From assembly GCF_014651695.1 (NCBI RefSeq), contig NZ_BMXJ01000002.1, positions 558,001 through 622,000 of the forward strand: a stretch of 64,000 nucleotides of DNA. Reading direction: 5' to 3'. Below, one piece after another: positions 35,908 through 45,949 of the stretch. Below the pieces are notes generated by a model. It made no database searches. It saw nothing but the letters and a program-made list of their open reading frames with translations, and was not told the origin of the DNA. The first letter of the stretch is position 1, and each line of letters opens with the position of its first letter. This DNA comes from Nocardiopsis terrae (GTDB lineage Bacteria; Actinomycetota; Actinomycetes; Streptosporangiales; Streptosporangiaceae). A program made the position numbers and the translations under genes.

Positions 35908-36636
35908 ATGAACGAGCACCCTGCATCCGAGGCCGCCGCCGTGCTGCCCGAAACCGCCACCGCGACGCCCGCCGCCCCTTCTCCCGGGGAGGACGAGGCG
36001 CGCGAGGTCGGCGTGGGCCCGTGGCCCGGCCCCTGGCCCGAGGGCGACCACTACGATCCTGAGCTGCTGGCCAACGGCGACCGGCGCAATGTCGTCGACC
36101 ACTACCGGTACTGGCGCCGTGAGGCGATCATCGCCGACCTCGACACGGTCCGACACGGGTTCCACGTGGCCGTGGAGAACTGGACGCACGACTTCAACAT
36201 CGGATCCGTGGTGCGTACCGCCAACGCCTTCGGCTGCGCGGCCGTGCACATCGTGGGCAAGCGCCGCTGGAACCGGCGGGGCGCCATGGTGACCGACCGG
36301 TACCAGCACGTCCACCACCACCCGGACACGGAGTCACTGGTGGCGTGGGCCGCCGAGCGCGGCCTCGTGCTGGTCGGGGTGGACAACCTGCCCGGTGCGG
36401 TCCCCCTGGAGACCTACCCGCTGCCGCGCGACACCGTCCTGGTGTTCGGGCAGGAGGGCCCCGGCCTGTCGGAGGAGGCGCGGAAGGTGTGCGCGGCCGT
36501 GCTGTCGATCGCCCAGTTCGGGTCGACCCGGTCGATCAACGCCGGCGCCGCGGCCGCCGTGGCCATGCACGCCTGGGTCCGTGCGCACGTGTTCGACCAG
36601 CCGGTCACCGCCGGGGCAGCCGCCCGGCAACCGTGA
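35908..36636 (+). CDS. TrmH/SpoU family RNA 2'-O-methyltransferase
   Basis: The 242-residue protein has an acidic N-terminal extension of about 60 residues. The SPOUT domain follows: WTHDFNIGSVVRTANAFG (motif 1, with Asn and Arg), VLVFGQEGPGLS (motif 2) and SIAQFGSTRSINAGAAAAVAMHAW (motif 3), which form the trefoil SAM knot. It methylates ribose in tRNA or rRNA; the target cannot be told. TAAGCT (35895-35900) ends 7 nt before the ATG (probably leaderless, though GGAAA could also act as a weak ribosome site). Confidence 0.92.
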   Translation: MNEHPASEAAAVLPETATATPAAPSPGEDEAREVGVGPWPGPWPEGDHYDPELLANGDRRNVVDHYRYWRREAIIADLDTVRHGFHVAVENWTHDFNIGSVVRTANAFGCAAVHIVGKRRWNRRGAMVTDRYQHVHHHPDTESLVAWAAERGLVLVGVDNLPGAVPLETYPLPRDTVLVFGQEGPGLSEEARKVCAAVLSIAQFGSTRSINAGAAAAVAMHAWVRAHVFDQPVTAGAAARQP

Positions 36637-36685
36637 CCGTCCCGCTTACCATGAGCGGGACGCCCCCTACCAGAAAGCAGCCAGG

Positions 36686-37321
36686 ATGAGTCCGATCGTC
36701 GCCTCCGTCGCCCGCGCCAGCACACTCGACGACGTTCCCGGGGTGGCCCGGGTGCTCAGCCGTTCGCTCCACGACGATCCGCTCTTCCGTTGGCTCTTCC
36801 CCGAGGAGGAGCTGCGGATGGCCAAGGTCCGCCGCTTCTTCGCGCTGGCTGCCGGGTTCGGTTACGTCCCCGCGGGTGACACCCGGGTCGCCGAGACCGC
36901 CGAGGGCGTCGGCGCCGCCCCGGTGACCCGCGCCGCAGCGCTGTGGGCCCAGCCGACGAACAACCCCGAGGGGCCCCTGGTCTCCCTGCGCACCTGGCCG
37001 CACTGGGGTGCGCTGATCGGCCGCGCCCGGTTGGCCGCGTTCGTGCGGATCTTCGCCGAGTGGAAGATGGCCTCCCCCCAGGAGCCCCACCTGTACCTGG
37101 CCGCACTCGGGGTGGACCCGAGCGCCGAGGGCACCGGGGTGGCCGGCGGACTGCTCACGGCCGGGCTGGACGAGGCGGACTCCCGGGGCCTGCCGGTGTT
37201 CACCCAGACCCTCAACGACAAGGGTGTCGGCTTCTACGAGCACTTCGGTTTCCGCTGCGTGCACGAGGTCCCGCACCAGGACGTCGGGACCAGCTACTTC
37301 CTGCTCCGACCGGCCTCCTGA
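36686..37321 (+). CDS. GNAT N-acetyltransferase, copy 1
   Basis: The 211-residue protein has the GNAT fold: LDDVPGVARVLSRSLHDDPLFRWLFPEEE near the start, the LYLAALGVDPSAEGTGVAGGLL acetyl-CoA-binding motif (about 131-152) and GFYEHFGFRCVHEV near the end. Substrate unknown. It is followed after 108 bp by a close paralogue in the same direction. The DNA before both shares a TTACC/CTAAC-ATGAGCGG(T)GACG segment, showing that a promoter-plus-gene unit was copied. Confidence 0.9.
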   Translation: MSPIVASVARASTLDDVPGVARVLSRSLHDDPLFRWLFPEEELRMAKVRRFFALAAGFGYVPAGDTRVAETAEGVGAAPVTRAAALWAQPTNNPEGPLVSLRTWPHWGALIGRARLAAFVRIFAEWKMASPQEPHLYLAALGVDPSAEGTGVAGGLLTAGLDEADSRGLPVFTQTLNDKGVGFYEHFGFRCVHEVPHQDVGTSYFLLRPAS

Positions 37322-37429
37322 CCCCGGCGTCCCCGGGGCGCCCGACCCCTTCCCGGAAACCACCCGCCGTGATGTTCCCGTGATCTAACATGAGCGGTGA
37401 CGAGCCCCGGGAAGAGGGAGACAGCGCGT

Positions 37430-38062
37430 ATGGCACCCGCCACCACCGTCAGGTCGGTCCGCACCGCCACCATGGACGACGTCCCGGAGATGGCCCGGGT
37501 GCTCGGCCGGGCCTTCTGCGAGGACCCCCTCTTCCGGTGGCTGTTCCCGGACCCACACCTGCGCATGGCCCGTTCGGTCCGGTTGAGCGCCCTGGAGGCG
37601 GGGTTCGGGTACGTCCCCCACGGCCGGGCCGACGTGTTCGAGGCCGACGAGGAGGGGCGCCGGATAGTGCGCGGCGCGGCCCTGTGGACCCCGCCCGGGG
37701 GAAACGCGGAGAGCACGGCCACCGTGCTGCGGTCGCTGCCGCACCTGGCCGCGCTGGTGGGCCCGGGGCGGCTCCCGGAGGTCATGGGCTACCTCGCGGA
37801 ACTGAAGGCGTCCGCCCCCGAGGAACCGCACTGGTACCTGGCCACCCTGGGTACCGACCCCGTGGCGCGTGGGGCCGGTGTGGGATCGGCGCTGCTGCGC
37901 GCGGGTCTGGCCCAGGCCGACTCGGACGGGGTCGCGGTCTACCTGGAGACCATGAACCCGAGCAACATCGGCTACTACGAGAGGTACGACTTCCGTGTCG
38001 TGCGGTCGGTCAACGACCCGTCCTTCCCCTCTACCTACTGCATGCTCCGCCCCGCCGTCTGA
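37430..38062 (+). CDS. GNAT N-acetyltransferase, copy 2
   Basis: The 210-residue paralogue of the preceding gene starts MAPATTVRSVRTATMDDVPEMARVLGRAF, has FRWLFPDPHLRMA, the acetyl-CoA motif WYLATLGTDPVARGAGVGSALL and IGYYERYDFRVV. ATG at 37430 is supported by AGAGGGAG; a GTG at 37397 would add 11 residues and lies just after TAACAT. Moderate similarity to copy 1 says the duplication is old and the two probably differ in substrate. Confidence 0.9.
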   Translation: MAPATTVRSVRTATMDDVPEMARVLGRAFCEDPLFRWLFPDPHLRMARSVRLSALEAGFGYVPHGRADVFEADEEGRRIVRGAALWTPPGGNAESTATVLRSLPHLAALVGPGRLPEVMGYLAELKASAPEEPHWYLATLGTDPVARGAGVGSALLRAGLAQADSDGVAVYLETMNPSNIGYYERYDFRVVRSVNDPSFPSTYCMLRPAV

Positions 38063-38096
38063 CCGCCTGTCGGTAGCCCCGGGGAGGGTGGGAGGC

Positions 38097-38615
38097 ATGC
38101 TGATCGTGATGGCCGGGATGCCCGGCGCGGGCAAGAGCACCGTGGCCAAGGAACTCGGGCGGCGCCTGCCCGCCCCCGTACTGTCGGTCGACCCCGTCGA
38201 GGCCGCCCTGTGGCGCGCCGGAATCCACCGCTCCCAACCCACGGGCTTGGCCGCCTACGTGGCTGTGGAAGCGATCGCCGCCGACGTCCTCGCGCTGGGA
38301 CAGACCGTGGTCGTGGACGCCGTCAACGACGCCGGGGCGGCCCGGGAGCAGTGGCGCGGGCTGGCCGGGCGCCAGCGCGTCCCCCTGGCCTGGATCGAGG
38401 TGGTCTGCTCCGACCCCGACCTGCATCGCAGCAGGTTGCAGGGACGCCAGCGCGACCTGCCCGGCTTCCCCGAACCCGCGTGGGACTCGTTGGCCGGGCG
38501 CGGGGCGGGGCTGGCCTCGTGGGATGACGAGCGACTGGTCCTCGACTCCGTGCGGGACCTGGAAACCAACGTCGGGGCTGCCCTGGACCGACTGCGCCAA
38601 CCGTTCCGGAACTGA
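38097..38615 (+). CDS. P-loop kinase-like AAA protein
   Basis: The 172-residue protein has Walker A GMPGAGKST (7-15). An SVDPVEAALW segment, a VVVDAVNDAG strand that fits Walker B, and an LHRSRLQGRQRDLPGF lid-like helix follow. This is the zeta-toxin/Cpt-like kinase class of small P-loop phosphotransferases. No antitoxin gene is beside it, so a housekeeping or modification kinase is more likely. ATG at 38097 has GGGAGG just before it. Confidence 0.82.
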   Translation: MLIVMAGMPGAGKSTVAKELGRRLPAPVLSVDPVEAALWRAGIHRSQPTGLAAYVAVEAIAADVLALGQTVVVDAVNDAGAAREQWRGLAGRQRVPLAWIEVVCSDPDLHRSRLQGRQRDLPGFPEPAWDSLAGRGAGLASWDDERLVLDSVRDLETNVGAALDRLRQPFRN

Positions 38616-38625
38616 CTCCGCGCAC

Positions 38626-38663
38626 GCGCACGGGCCGCGCCCCGAGGGACGCGGCCCGTGCGC
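38626..38663. terminator. Bidirectional hairpin between the kinase-like gene and sdhB
   Basis: Perfect 14-bp arms (38626-38639 and 38650-38663) with a 10-nt loop lie between two convergent stops. Confidence 0.8.
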
Positions 38664-38678
38664 ACGACCGGGTACCGG

Positions 38679-39421
38679 TTAGCTGATGCCCTTGCTGAGG
38701 GAGCCCAGCAGGTCGCGGTTGAGCTGGGAGATGGTGTCCAGCGGGATGCCCTTCGGGCAGACCGCGGCGCACTCACCGATGTTGGTGCAGCCGCCGAAGT
38801 CCTCTGCGTCCTGCTGGTTGATCATGTTCACCACGCGCGAGGCCCGCTCCGGCTGCCCCTGCGGGAGCATGCCCAGGTGGGTGACCTTCGCAGCGGTGAA
38901 CAGCATGCTGGAGGCGTTCGGGCAGGCCGCCACGCAGGCGCCGCAGCCGATGCAGGTCGCGGCGTCGAAGGCGCGGTCGGCGTCCGGCTTCGGGATCGGG
39001 TTGGCGTGGGCGTCCGGCGCGGTGCCCGTCGGGGCGCTGATGAAGCCGCCCGCCTGGATGATGCGGTCGAACGACCCCCGGTCGACGACCAGGTCCTTCA
39101 CGACGGGGAAGGCCTTGGCCCGCCACGGCTCCACCGTGATGGTGTCGCCGTCCTTGAAGCTGCGCATGTGCAGCTGGCAGGTGGTGGTGACCTCCGGCCC
39201 GTGGGCCTCGCCGTCGATCACGACACCGCAGGCACCGCAGATGCCCTCACGGCAGTCGTGGTCGAAGGCGACCGGGTCCTCGTTCTCGAGCGTGAGCTTC
39301 TCGTTGAGAACGTCGAGCATCTCCAGGAAGGACATGTCCGGCGAGACGTCCGTGAGCTTGTACGTGACCATCCGGCCTTCGTCGTCACGGCCCTTCTGGC
39401 GCCAAACGCGCAGGGTGATGT

Positions 39422-39425
<4 letters not shown>
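38679..39425 (-). CDS. sdhB: Succinate dehydrogenase / fumarate reductase iron-sulfur subunit
   Basis: The 248-residue electron-transfer subunit has a plant-type 2Fe-2S domain ([15 protein letters not shown] and a later CQLH). Two bacterial ferredoxin cluster motifs follow: [15 protein letters not shown], then [16 protein letters not shown]. It passes electrons from the flavoprotein to quinone. GTG overlaps the sdhA stop by 4 bp. It belongs to the B-type (single cytochrome subunit) complex rather than the four-gene sdhABCD type. Confidence 0.96.
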
Positions 39426-41368
<1,943 letters not shown>

Positions 41369-42070
41369 TTAACTCACCAGTCCAAAGGTGACCGCCAGGG
41401 GCGGAAGCAGGAAACCGACGGTCACGACCAGCGCGATCACCACGGCGACGGCGTTGATCTTGCCCTGGCGGCTGGCCTTGTTGACGCCCAGAGTGGCCAT
41501 GCCGCTCCAGATGCCGTGCCGCAGGTGGAAGCCGACCGCGATGACCGACAGCACGTAGAACAGGGTCACGTACCAGAACTCGGGCTGGAACCCGTTCACG
41601 AGCCGCTCGTAGGGACTGTCGGACTTGCCGCCGGGCGCGATCGAGTTCACCGTCAGGTGGAGGATGTGGAAGACCACGAAGAGCGCGATCAGCACACCGC
41701 CCCAGCGCATGGTGTAGGAGGCGTAGGTGCGCTGTACCCGCTTCTTCACCACGTAGCGGTGCTCACGGGCCCTACGCGCGCGGATCGTCAGAACCGCCGC
41801 CGAGTAGATGTGGATCAGGACGCTCGCGAGGAGCACGATCCGGAAGACCCACAGGAAGCCGTGTTCGGGCAGGAGCGGGTAGCCCAGCTCGCGGAGAGCG
41901 TGGGCGTAGCCGTCGAAGGACTCCTGGCCAGCGAAGACTTTCAGGTTGCCGTACATGTGCGCGATCAAATACAGCACGAGGATCGCACCGGAGGCCGCCA
42001 TTGCTGACTTGAGCGCCACCGTGGACCCGTAGGCCGTAGACCGCTTCTTGGTCAAGGTACTGTTCGCCAC
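41369..42070 (-). CDS. sdhC: Succinate dehydrogenase cytochrome b558-type membrane subunit
   Basis: The 233-residue five-helix membrane anchor has His residues for two hemes: YLIAHMYGNLK, a helix with VLIHIYSAA, FHILHLTVN and HLRHGIWSG. It anchors SdhAB and reduces menaquinone. GTG at 42070 is favoured (AGTGGCAGG upstream); a TTG at 42109 would add 13 residues of less usual composition. It is the first gene of sdhCAB and divergent from a LysR-type regulator, which may control the operon. Confidence 0.92.
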   Translation of the reverse strand: MANSTLTKKRSTAYGSTVALKSAMAASGAILVLYLIAHMYGNLKVFAGQESFDGYAHALRELGYPLLPEHGFLWVFRIVLLASVLIHIYSAAVLTIRARRAREHRYVVKKRVQRTYASYTMRWGGVLIALFVVFHILHLTVNSIAPGGKSDSPYERLVNGFQPEFWYVTLFYVLSVIAVGFHLRHGIWSGMATLGVNKASRQGKINAVAVVIALVVTVGFLLPPLAVTFGLVS

Positions 42071-42128
42071 AGCCTGCCACTTTAAATTCGAGTTAAGTCT
42101 GACGTCCAAGTCATCAGGACCCTGGCCT

Positions 42129-42150
42129 CCATAGCCCTAGGCTATGGATC
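42129..42150 (+). promoter_or_regulatory. LysR-box palindrome overlapping the lysR -10 box
   Basis: CCATAGCC and GGCTATGG arms surround CTA (42129-42147) and contain a T-N11-A motif of the LysR type. TAGGCT (42138-42143) inside it ends 7 nt before the lysR ATG, so binding should block the regulator's own leaderless promoter, and it may also act on sdhC. Confidence 0.6.
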
Positions 42151-43149
42151 ATGCAGTTCCAACAGCTCGCCTACTTCGTCGCTGTGGCCCGCACACGCCA
42201 TTTCACCCGCGCAGCCGAGCTTTCCAGCGTCGCCCAGCCGAGCTTGAGCAAACAGATCCGGAGCCTTGAGCGTGAGTTGGGCGCGCCGTTATTCAGTCGT
42301 GCTCGGGGAAACATCACACTCACGCCGGCCGGCGAGGCGCTGCTTCCGTTGGCCCAGCGGATCCTCACCGACCTGGAGACGGCCCGCCGCGAGGTCGCCG
42401 AGCTCGCCGGGGTCCGCCGGGGCCGGGTCCGCCTGGGCGCCACCCCGTCCCTGTGCGCCGGGTTGCTGGCCGACGTGCTTTCCGATTTCCATACCCGCTT
42501 CCCCGGCATCGAACTCCACGTGGAGGAGAGCGGTTCCCGCGACCTCATCCGCGACCTGGGCCGCGGCGAGCTGGACCTGGCCCTGATCATCCTCCCGCTA
42601 CACAGCAGCGACCCCGACTTCTCGACCACGCCGATCCTGCGGGAGAACCTGGTGGTGGCGAGCCCCACCGCCCAGCCCTCGCCGAACGGGCGCGCCTCGA
42701 TCCGCATCACCGAACTCCAGGGGCGGCCCCTGGTGATGTTCCGCCGGGGGTACGACGTGCGCGAGGCCACCCTCCGCGCCTGCCGGGCGTCGGGCTTCGA
42801 GCCGGAGCTGGCCGTGGAGGGCGGCGAGATGGACGCCGTGCTGCGGTTCGTGGAGGCCGGGCTGGGCCTGGCGGTGGTGCCCAGCATGGTGCTGCGCAAC
42901 CGGCCCGGCCTGCGCGGGACCCCCCTGGCCCGGCCCCGGCTGCTGCGCACGGTGGCCCTGGCCCAGCGCAGGGACGTGGAACCGTCCCACTCCGCGGAGG
43001 CCTTCCGCCACCACCTCAACGGGTACCTGTCCTCGATGTCGCCCCAGGACCTGGGGCCCGACCTGGAGGTCCTCCTCTCCGCCGGGAACCCGGGCGAACC
43101 CGACCGGGAGGAGCCCCGGTCCCCGGACGGGACCGGCGACCGGGACTGA
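42151..43149 (+). CDS. LysR-type transcriptional regulator
   Basis: The 332-residue protein has the LysR winged helix-turn-helix at the N-terminus (QLAYFVAVARTRHFTRAAELSSVAQPSLSKQI) and a two-lobe effector domain (about 90-300; GRVRLGATPSLCAG, ELDLALIILPL, GLGLAVVPSMVL). A C-terminal extension of about 30 residues is Asp/Pro/Arg-rich and unusual. It is divergent from sdhC with a palindrome on its start, so it is the obvious candidate regulator of sdhCAB. The effector is unknown. Confidence 0.92.
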   Translation: MQFQQLAYFVAVARTRHFTRAAELSSVAQPSLSKQIRSLERELGAPLFSRARGNITLTPAGEALLPLAQRILTDLETARREVAELAGVRRGRVRLGATPSLCAGLLADVLSDFHTRFPGIELHVEESGSRDLIRDLGRGELDLALIILPLHSSDPDFSTTPILRENLVVASPTAQPSPNGRASIRITELQGRPLVMFRRGYDVREATLRACRASGFEPELAVEGGEMDAVLRFVEAGLGLAVVPSMVLRNRPGLRGTPLARPRLLRTVALAQRRDVEPSHSAEAFRHHLNGYLSSMSPQDLGPDLEVLLSAGNPGEPDREEPRSPDGTGDRD

Positions 43150-43204
43150 TCCGACATCGGCAGCTTCACCCGCTCTGTCAGCGACCCTCCTCTGAACCCC
43201 GGGT

Positions 43205-43234
43205 GCTTCACCCCCGCCGCACGCTGGGTGAAGC
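43205..43234 (+). terminator. Hairpin after the LysR gene
   Basis: GCTTCACCC (43205-43213) and GGGTGAAGC (43226-43234) form a perfect 9-bp stem with a 12-nt loop. Confidence 0.7.
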
Positions 43235-43312
43235 TGGTCCTTCCCGCCGCCGGCGTGCCCCACCGGGCCCGCGCGGGAGGCACCCATCCTCTACGCGGAA
43301 CGTGGTCGCAAC

Positions 43313-45073
43313 ATGAGGCTCAGGTCGATTTCCCGCAAGCAGATCGTGCTGGCCGCCGTCGGGCTGGCCGCCGTCGCCGTCGCCGTCAGTCCGCCGGGGC
43401 CCGCCCTGGCACTGGCCTTCGCCGGACTCGCCCTCCTGGTTCTGGGGACCGGGCGACTCGTGGAGGGACGGTGTCGGCACCTGTCCGAGGAACTGGGGGA
43501 GGTCCGCACACGGCTGGACGGGATGGCCCGCGAACGCCGGGACGAACTGAGTAACGCGCGCAGGCGGGACGAGCGGCTCCGGGAGACGATCCAGGAGGCC
43601 GCTGACTCCTGCGCGGACCGGACCGTGGAGGGGTGGGTCCTGCGGGAGCGGTCCCTGCGGGAGCAGGGTCCAGCACCGACCCGGGCGGAGAAGCGCCTGA
43701 CGAGCGCACAGGACCTGCTCTGGGCCGGGTACAGCACTCTGGGAACGGAGCAGCTCCGCTCCCTGGGTTCGGACGACGGGGCCAGCCCCGGGGTCCGGGC
43801 CGAAGCGCACAAGACCCTGTCCAACTGGCACCGCGCCACGGGGGGATCCGAGCAGGCCCGCAACCACGCCCACCTGGCCGACCTGGCCGCTCCCCGGGAC
43901 GCCCGGGGTTCGTCCGGGGTCCCCCTGCTGCTGACCGCCCGGGTGCGCCCGCCCGCACCCGCCCAGCACTTCGACGTGGTGGTGATGTCCGACTTCCGGC
44001 TTCCCGGGGGCACGACCGGCAGCAACCTCGAGGAGATCACCGCCCAGCGGCGCGCGGGGCTGCGTACCGGCCTGGTCCACCACCCGGCCCTGCACGGAGA
44101 CCAGTCCCTGGGTGTCAACCCCAGGGTCCTGGCCGCCGTGGACAACGACCTCGTCCGTTTCGTCGCCCCCGACGAGCGGGTGACCTGCGACCTGCTCGTG
44201 GTCAGGTTCCCCCTGATCGGCCAGCGGCCGTTGGACGTGCTGCCCTCGGTGGAGGCCGCGCGTCGGATCGTGGTGCTCAACCAGACCCCGCTCCGGCGCT
44301 ACGGGGTCGAGGAGGCCAGGAACGAGGCGTGGGACGTCGCCCGCTGCGCGGAGGGGTTCCGGAGCCTGCTCGGGGAGCACAGCTGGTACCCGGTCAGCCC
44401 GCGGGTGCGCGAGGCGATGGTCTCGCACCACGCCGCGGAGATGGCGGGGATACCGCTGGCCGACGAGGACTGGACCAACATCATCGACCTGGACGCCTGG
44501 CGGCGGGAGTCCCGGCGCGCGCCGGACGGCCGGGTCCTGCTCGGCCGGCACTCGCGCGACCACCGGGACAAGTGGCCGGGGGAACCGGCGGCGCTGACCG
44601 CCGCCTATCCGGGTCTGCCGGGCTGGGAGACGCACGTCCTGGGCGGCGCGAAGGCGCCCGAGCGCGTCCTGGGGGTCCTGCCCGACCACTGGCGGGTGCG
44701 CGGCTTCGACTCCGGGGTGCGCGACTTCCTGCACGGTCTGGACGCGTACGTGTACTTCACCAGGGAGGGCCACCTCGAACCCTTCGGACGGGCACCGCTG
44801 GAGGCCATCGCCGCGGGCCTGCCGACCCTGCTGCCGCACTCCTTCGAACCCGTCTTCGGCGCGGCGGCACTCTACACCGACCCCGCGGGGGTCCGGGCCG
44901 AGGTCGAGGCACTGATGGCCGACGGGGAGCGGTACGAGCACCAGGTCGAACGCGGGCACGAGGTACTGCGTGAACGGTTCGGCCACCGGACCCACCTGCG
45001 TCGGCTGGCGCGCCTGGGGGTCAGGGTCCCGGCGGAGTTCCTGGAGACCGCCGACCCGATACCGGTGCCCTGA
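43313..45073 (+). CDS. Membrane-anchored glycosyltransferase with N-terminal coiled coil
   Basis: The 586-residue protein has two close hydrophobic segments (about 10-28 and 29-46). A charged heptad-rich stretch (about 48-112; RLVEGRCRHLSEELGEVRTRL) probably forms a coiled coil. A helical region precedes a GT-B-type glycosyltransferase domain (about 215-580), with FDVVVMSDFRLPGGTT and the donor-site motif EPFGRAPLEAIAAGLPTLLP. It may extend a surface polymer. The join of a membrane hairpin and coiled coil to a GT4-like domain is uncommon in my view and deserves checking. It starts at an ATG after the LysR gene's terminator. Confidence 0.8.
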   Translation: MRLRSISRKQIVLAAVGLAAVAVAVSPPGPALALAFAGLALLVLGTGRLVEGRCRHLSEELGEVRTRLDGMARERRDELSNARRRDERLRETIQEAADSCADRTVEGWVLRERSLREQGPAPTRAEKRLTSAQDLLWAGYSTLGTEQLRSLGSDDGASPGVRAEAHKTLSNWHRATGGSEQARNHAHLADLAAPRDARGSSGVPLLLTARVRPPAPAQHFDVVVMSDFRLPGGTTGSNLEEITAQRRAGLRTGLVHHPALHGDQSLGVNPRVLAAVDNDLVRFVAPDERVTCDLLVVRFPLIGQRPLDVLPSVEAARRIVVLNQTPLRRYGVEEARNEAWDVARCAEGFRSLLGEHSWYPVSPRVREAMVSHHAAEMAGIPLADEDWTNIIDLDAWRRESRRAPDGRVLLGRHSRDHRDKWPGEPAALTAAYPGLPGWETHVLGGAKAPERVLGVLPDHWRVRGFDSGVRDFLHGLDAYVYFTREGHLEPFGRAPLEAIAAGLPTLLPHSFEPVFGAAALYTDPAGVRAEVEALMADGERYEHQVERGHEVLRERFGHRTHLRRLARLGVRVPAEFLETADPIPVP

Positions 45074-45169
45074 GCCGCCGGTGTCCTGAGAGGCGGTGTC
45101 CGCCTCGGGCCACGGCCCTGAGCAGCCCCGGGCGCCGACCCGTGCGCTCGGGTGCGGGCCGTGCCGGGC

Positions 45170-45805
45170 TCAGAAGCCGCGGCTGGTCCACTCCTCCAGG
45201 TGAGCGGCGGCCTCGGCGACGGTGGTGGAGTCACCGTGTCCGGGGTGCACCACGGTGTCTCCGGGCAGGGTGGCCAACTGGTCGCGGATGGAGGCGATGA
45301 TCGTCGGAAAGTCGGACGAGGGCTGACCGGTGGCCCCCGGCCCGTCGGGAAAGAGGGTGTCCCCGCTGAAGACCACGCCGAGTTCGGGGGCGTGGAAGGA
45401 GACCCCGCCCGGTGTGTGGCCGGGGGTGTGCAGGACGGTGAGCTCCACGTCCCCGGCACGCAGCACCTCGCCGTGCAGCAGCGGGGCGTCGGGTTCCCGG
45501 TAGGGGTGGACCTGCTGCCACAGCTCGGCGTCGTCCGGGTGGAGCAGGATCGGGGAGTCCGTGAGTTCGGCCAGGGCCACCGCCGCGTTGACGTGGTCGC
45601 CGTGCCCGTGCGTGCACACGATCGCCATGAGCTCACGGTCCCCGAGCCCCCGGGCGATGCACTCGTGGTCGTGGGAGGCGTCGATCACCACCGCGCTGTC
45701 GTCGTTGCCGACGATCCACACGTTGTTCTCGACGTTGGACTCGGTGCCCTCCACACTGAGGACTCCGGAAGTACGTAGCCGCTGGACGGGGGAAAGGGAA
45801 CTCAC
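45170..45805 (-). CDS. MBL-fold metallo-hydrolase (glyoxalase II-like)
   Basis: The 211-residue protein has the metal motif THGHGDHVNAA, then HTPGHTPGGVSF, SGDTLFPDG and PGHGDSTT, which supply the seven usual ligands for a di-metal site. This is the short glyoxalase II/persulfide dioxygenase-like class that hydrolyses thioesters or related thiol conjugates. In a mycothiol producer, a mycothiol-linked substrate is plausible (inference). Start GTG at 45805. Confidence 0.88.
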   Translation of the reverse strand: MSSLSPVQRLRTSGVLSVEGTESNVENNVWIVGNDDSAVVIDASHDHECIARGLGDRELMAIVCTHGHGDHVNAAVALAELTDSPILLHPDDAELWQQVHPYREPDAPLLHGEVLRAGDVELTVLHTPGHTPGGVSFHAPELGVVFSGDTLFPDGPGATGQPSSDFPTIIASIRDQLATLPGDTVVHPGHGDSTTVAEAAAHLEEWTSRGF

Positions 45806-45949
45806 TGGCTCACCACCTGACGTCTCACGGGGGCTGGAGCTTCGAGCTTATCCCGCCGACCCCCGCACACACGCCGTTCCGCGCCGGTCACCCCGGTGTC
45901 GGGGGATTTCCTGTGGCGGGGCGGCGGGGCCCTCCCGGTCCGGCCCCGG

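Noticed and set aside
38097..38615. Zeta-toxin of a toxin-antitoxin pair
   Set aside because: The P-loop kinase fold is consistent, but no small antitoxin gene is next to it, so I kept a neutral call.
43208..44995. A 595-codon minus-strand frame opposite the glycosyltransferase
   Set aside because: It is a shadow; the plus-strand protein has the donor-binding EPFGRAPLEAIAAG motif and normal third-position GC.
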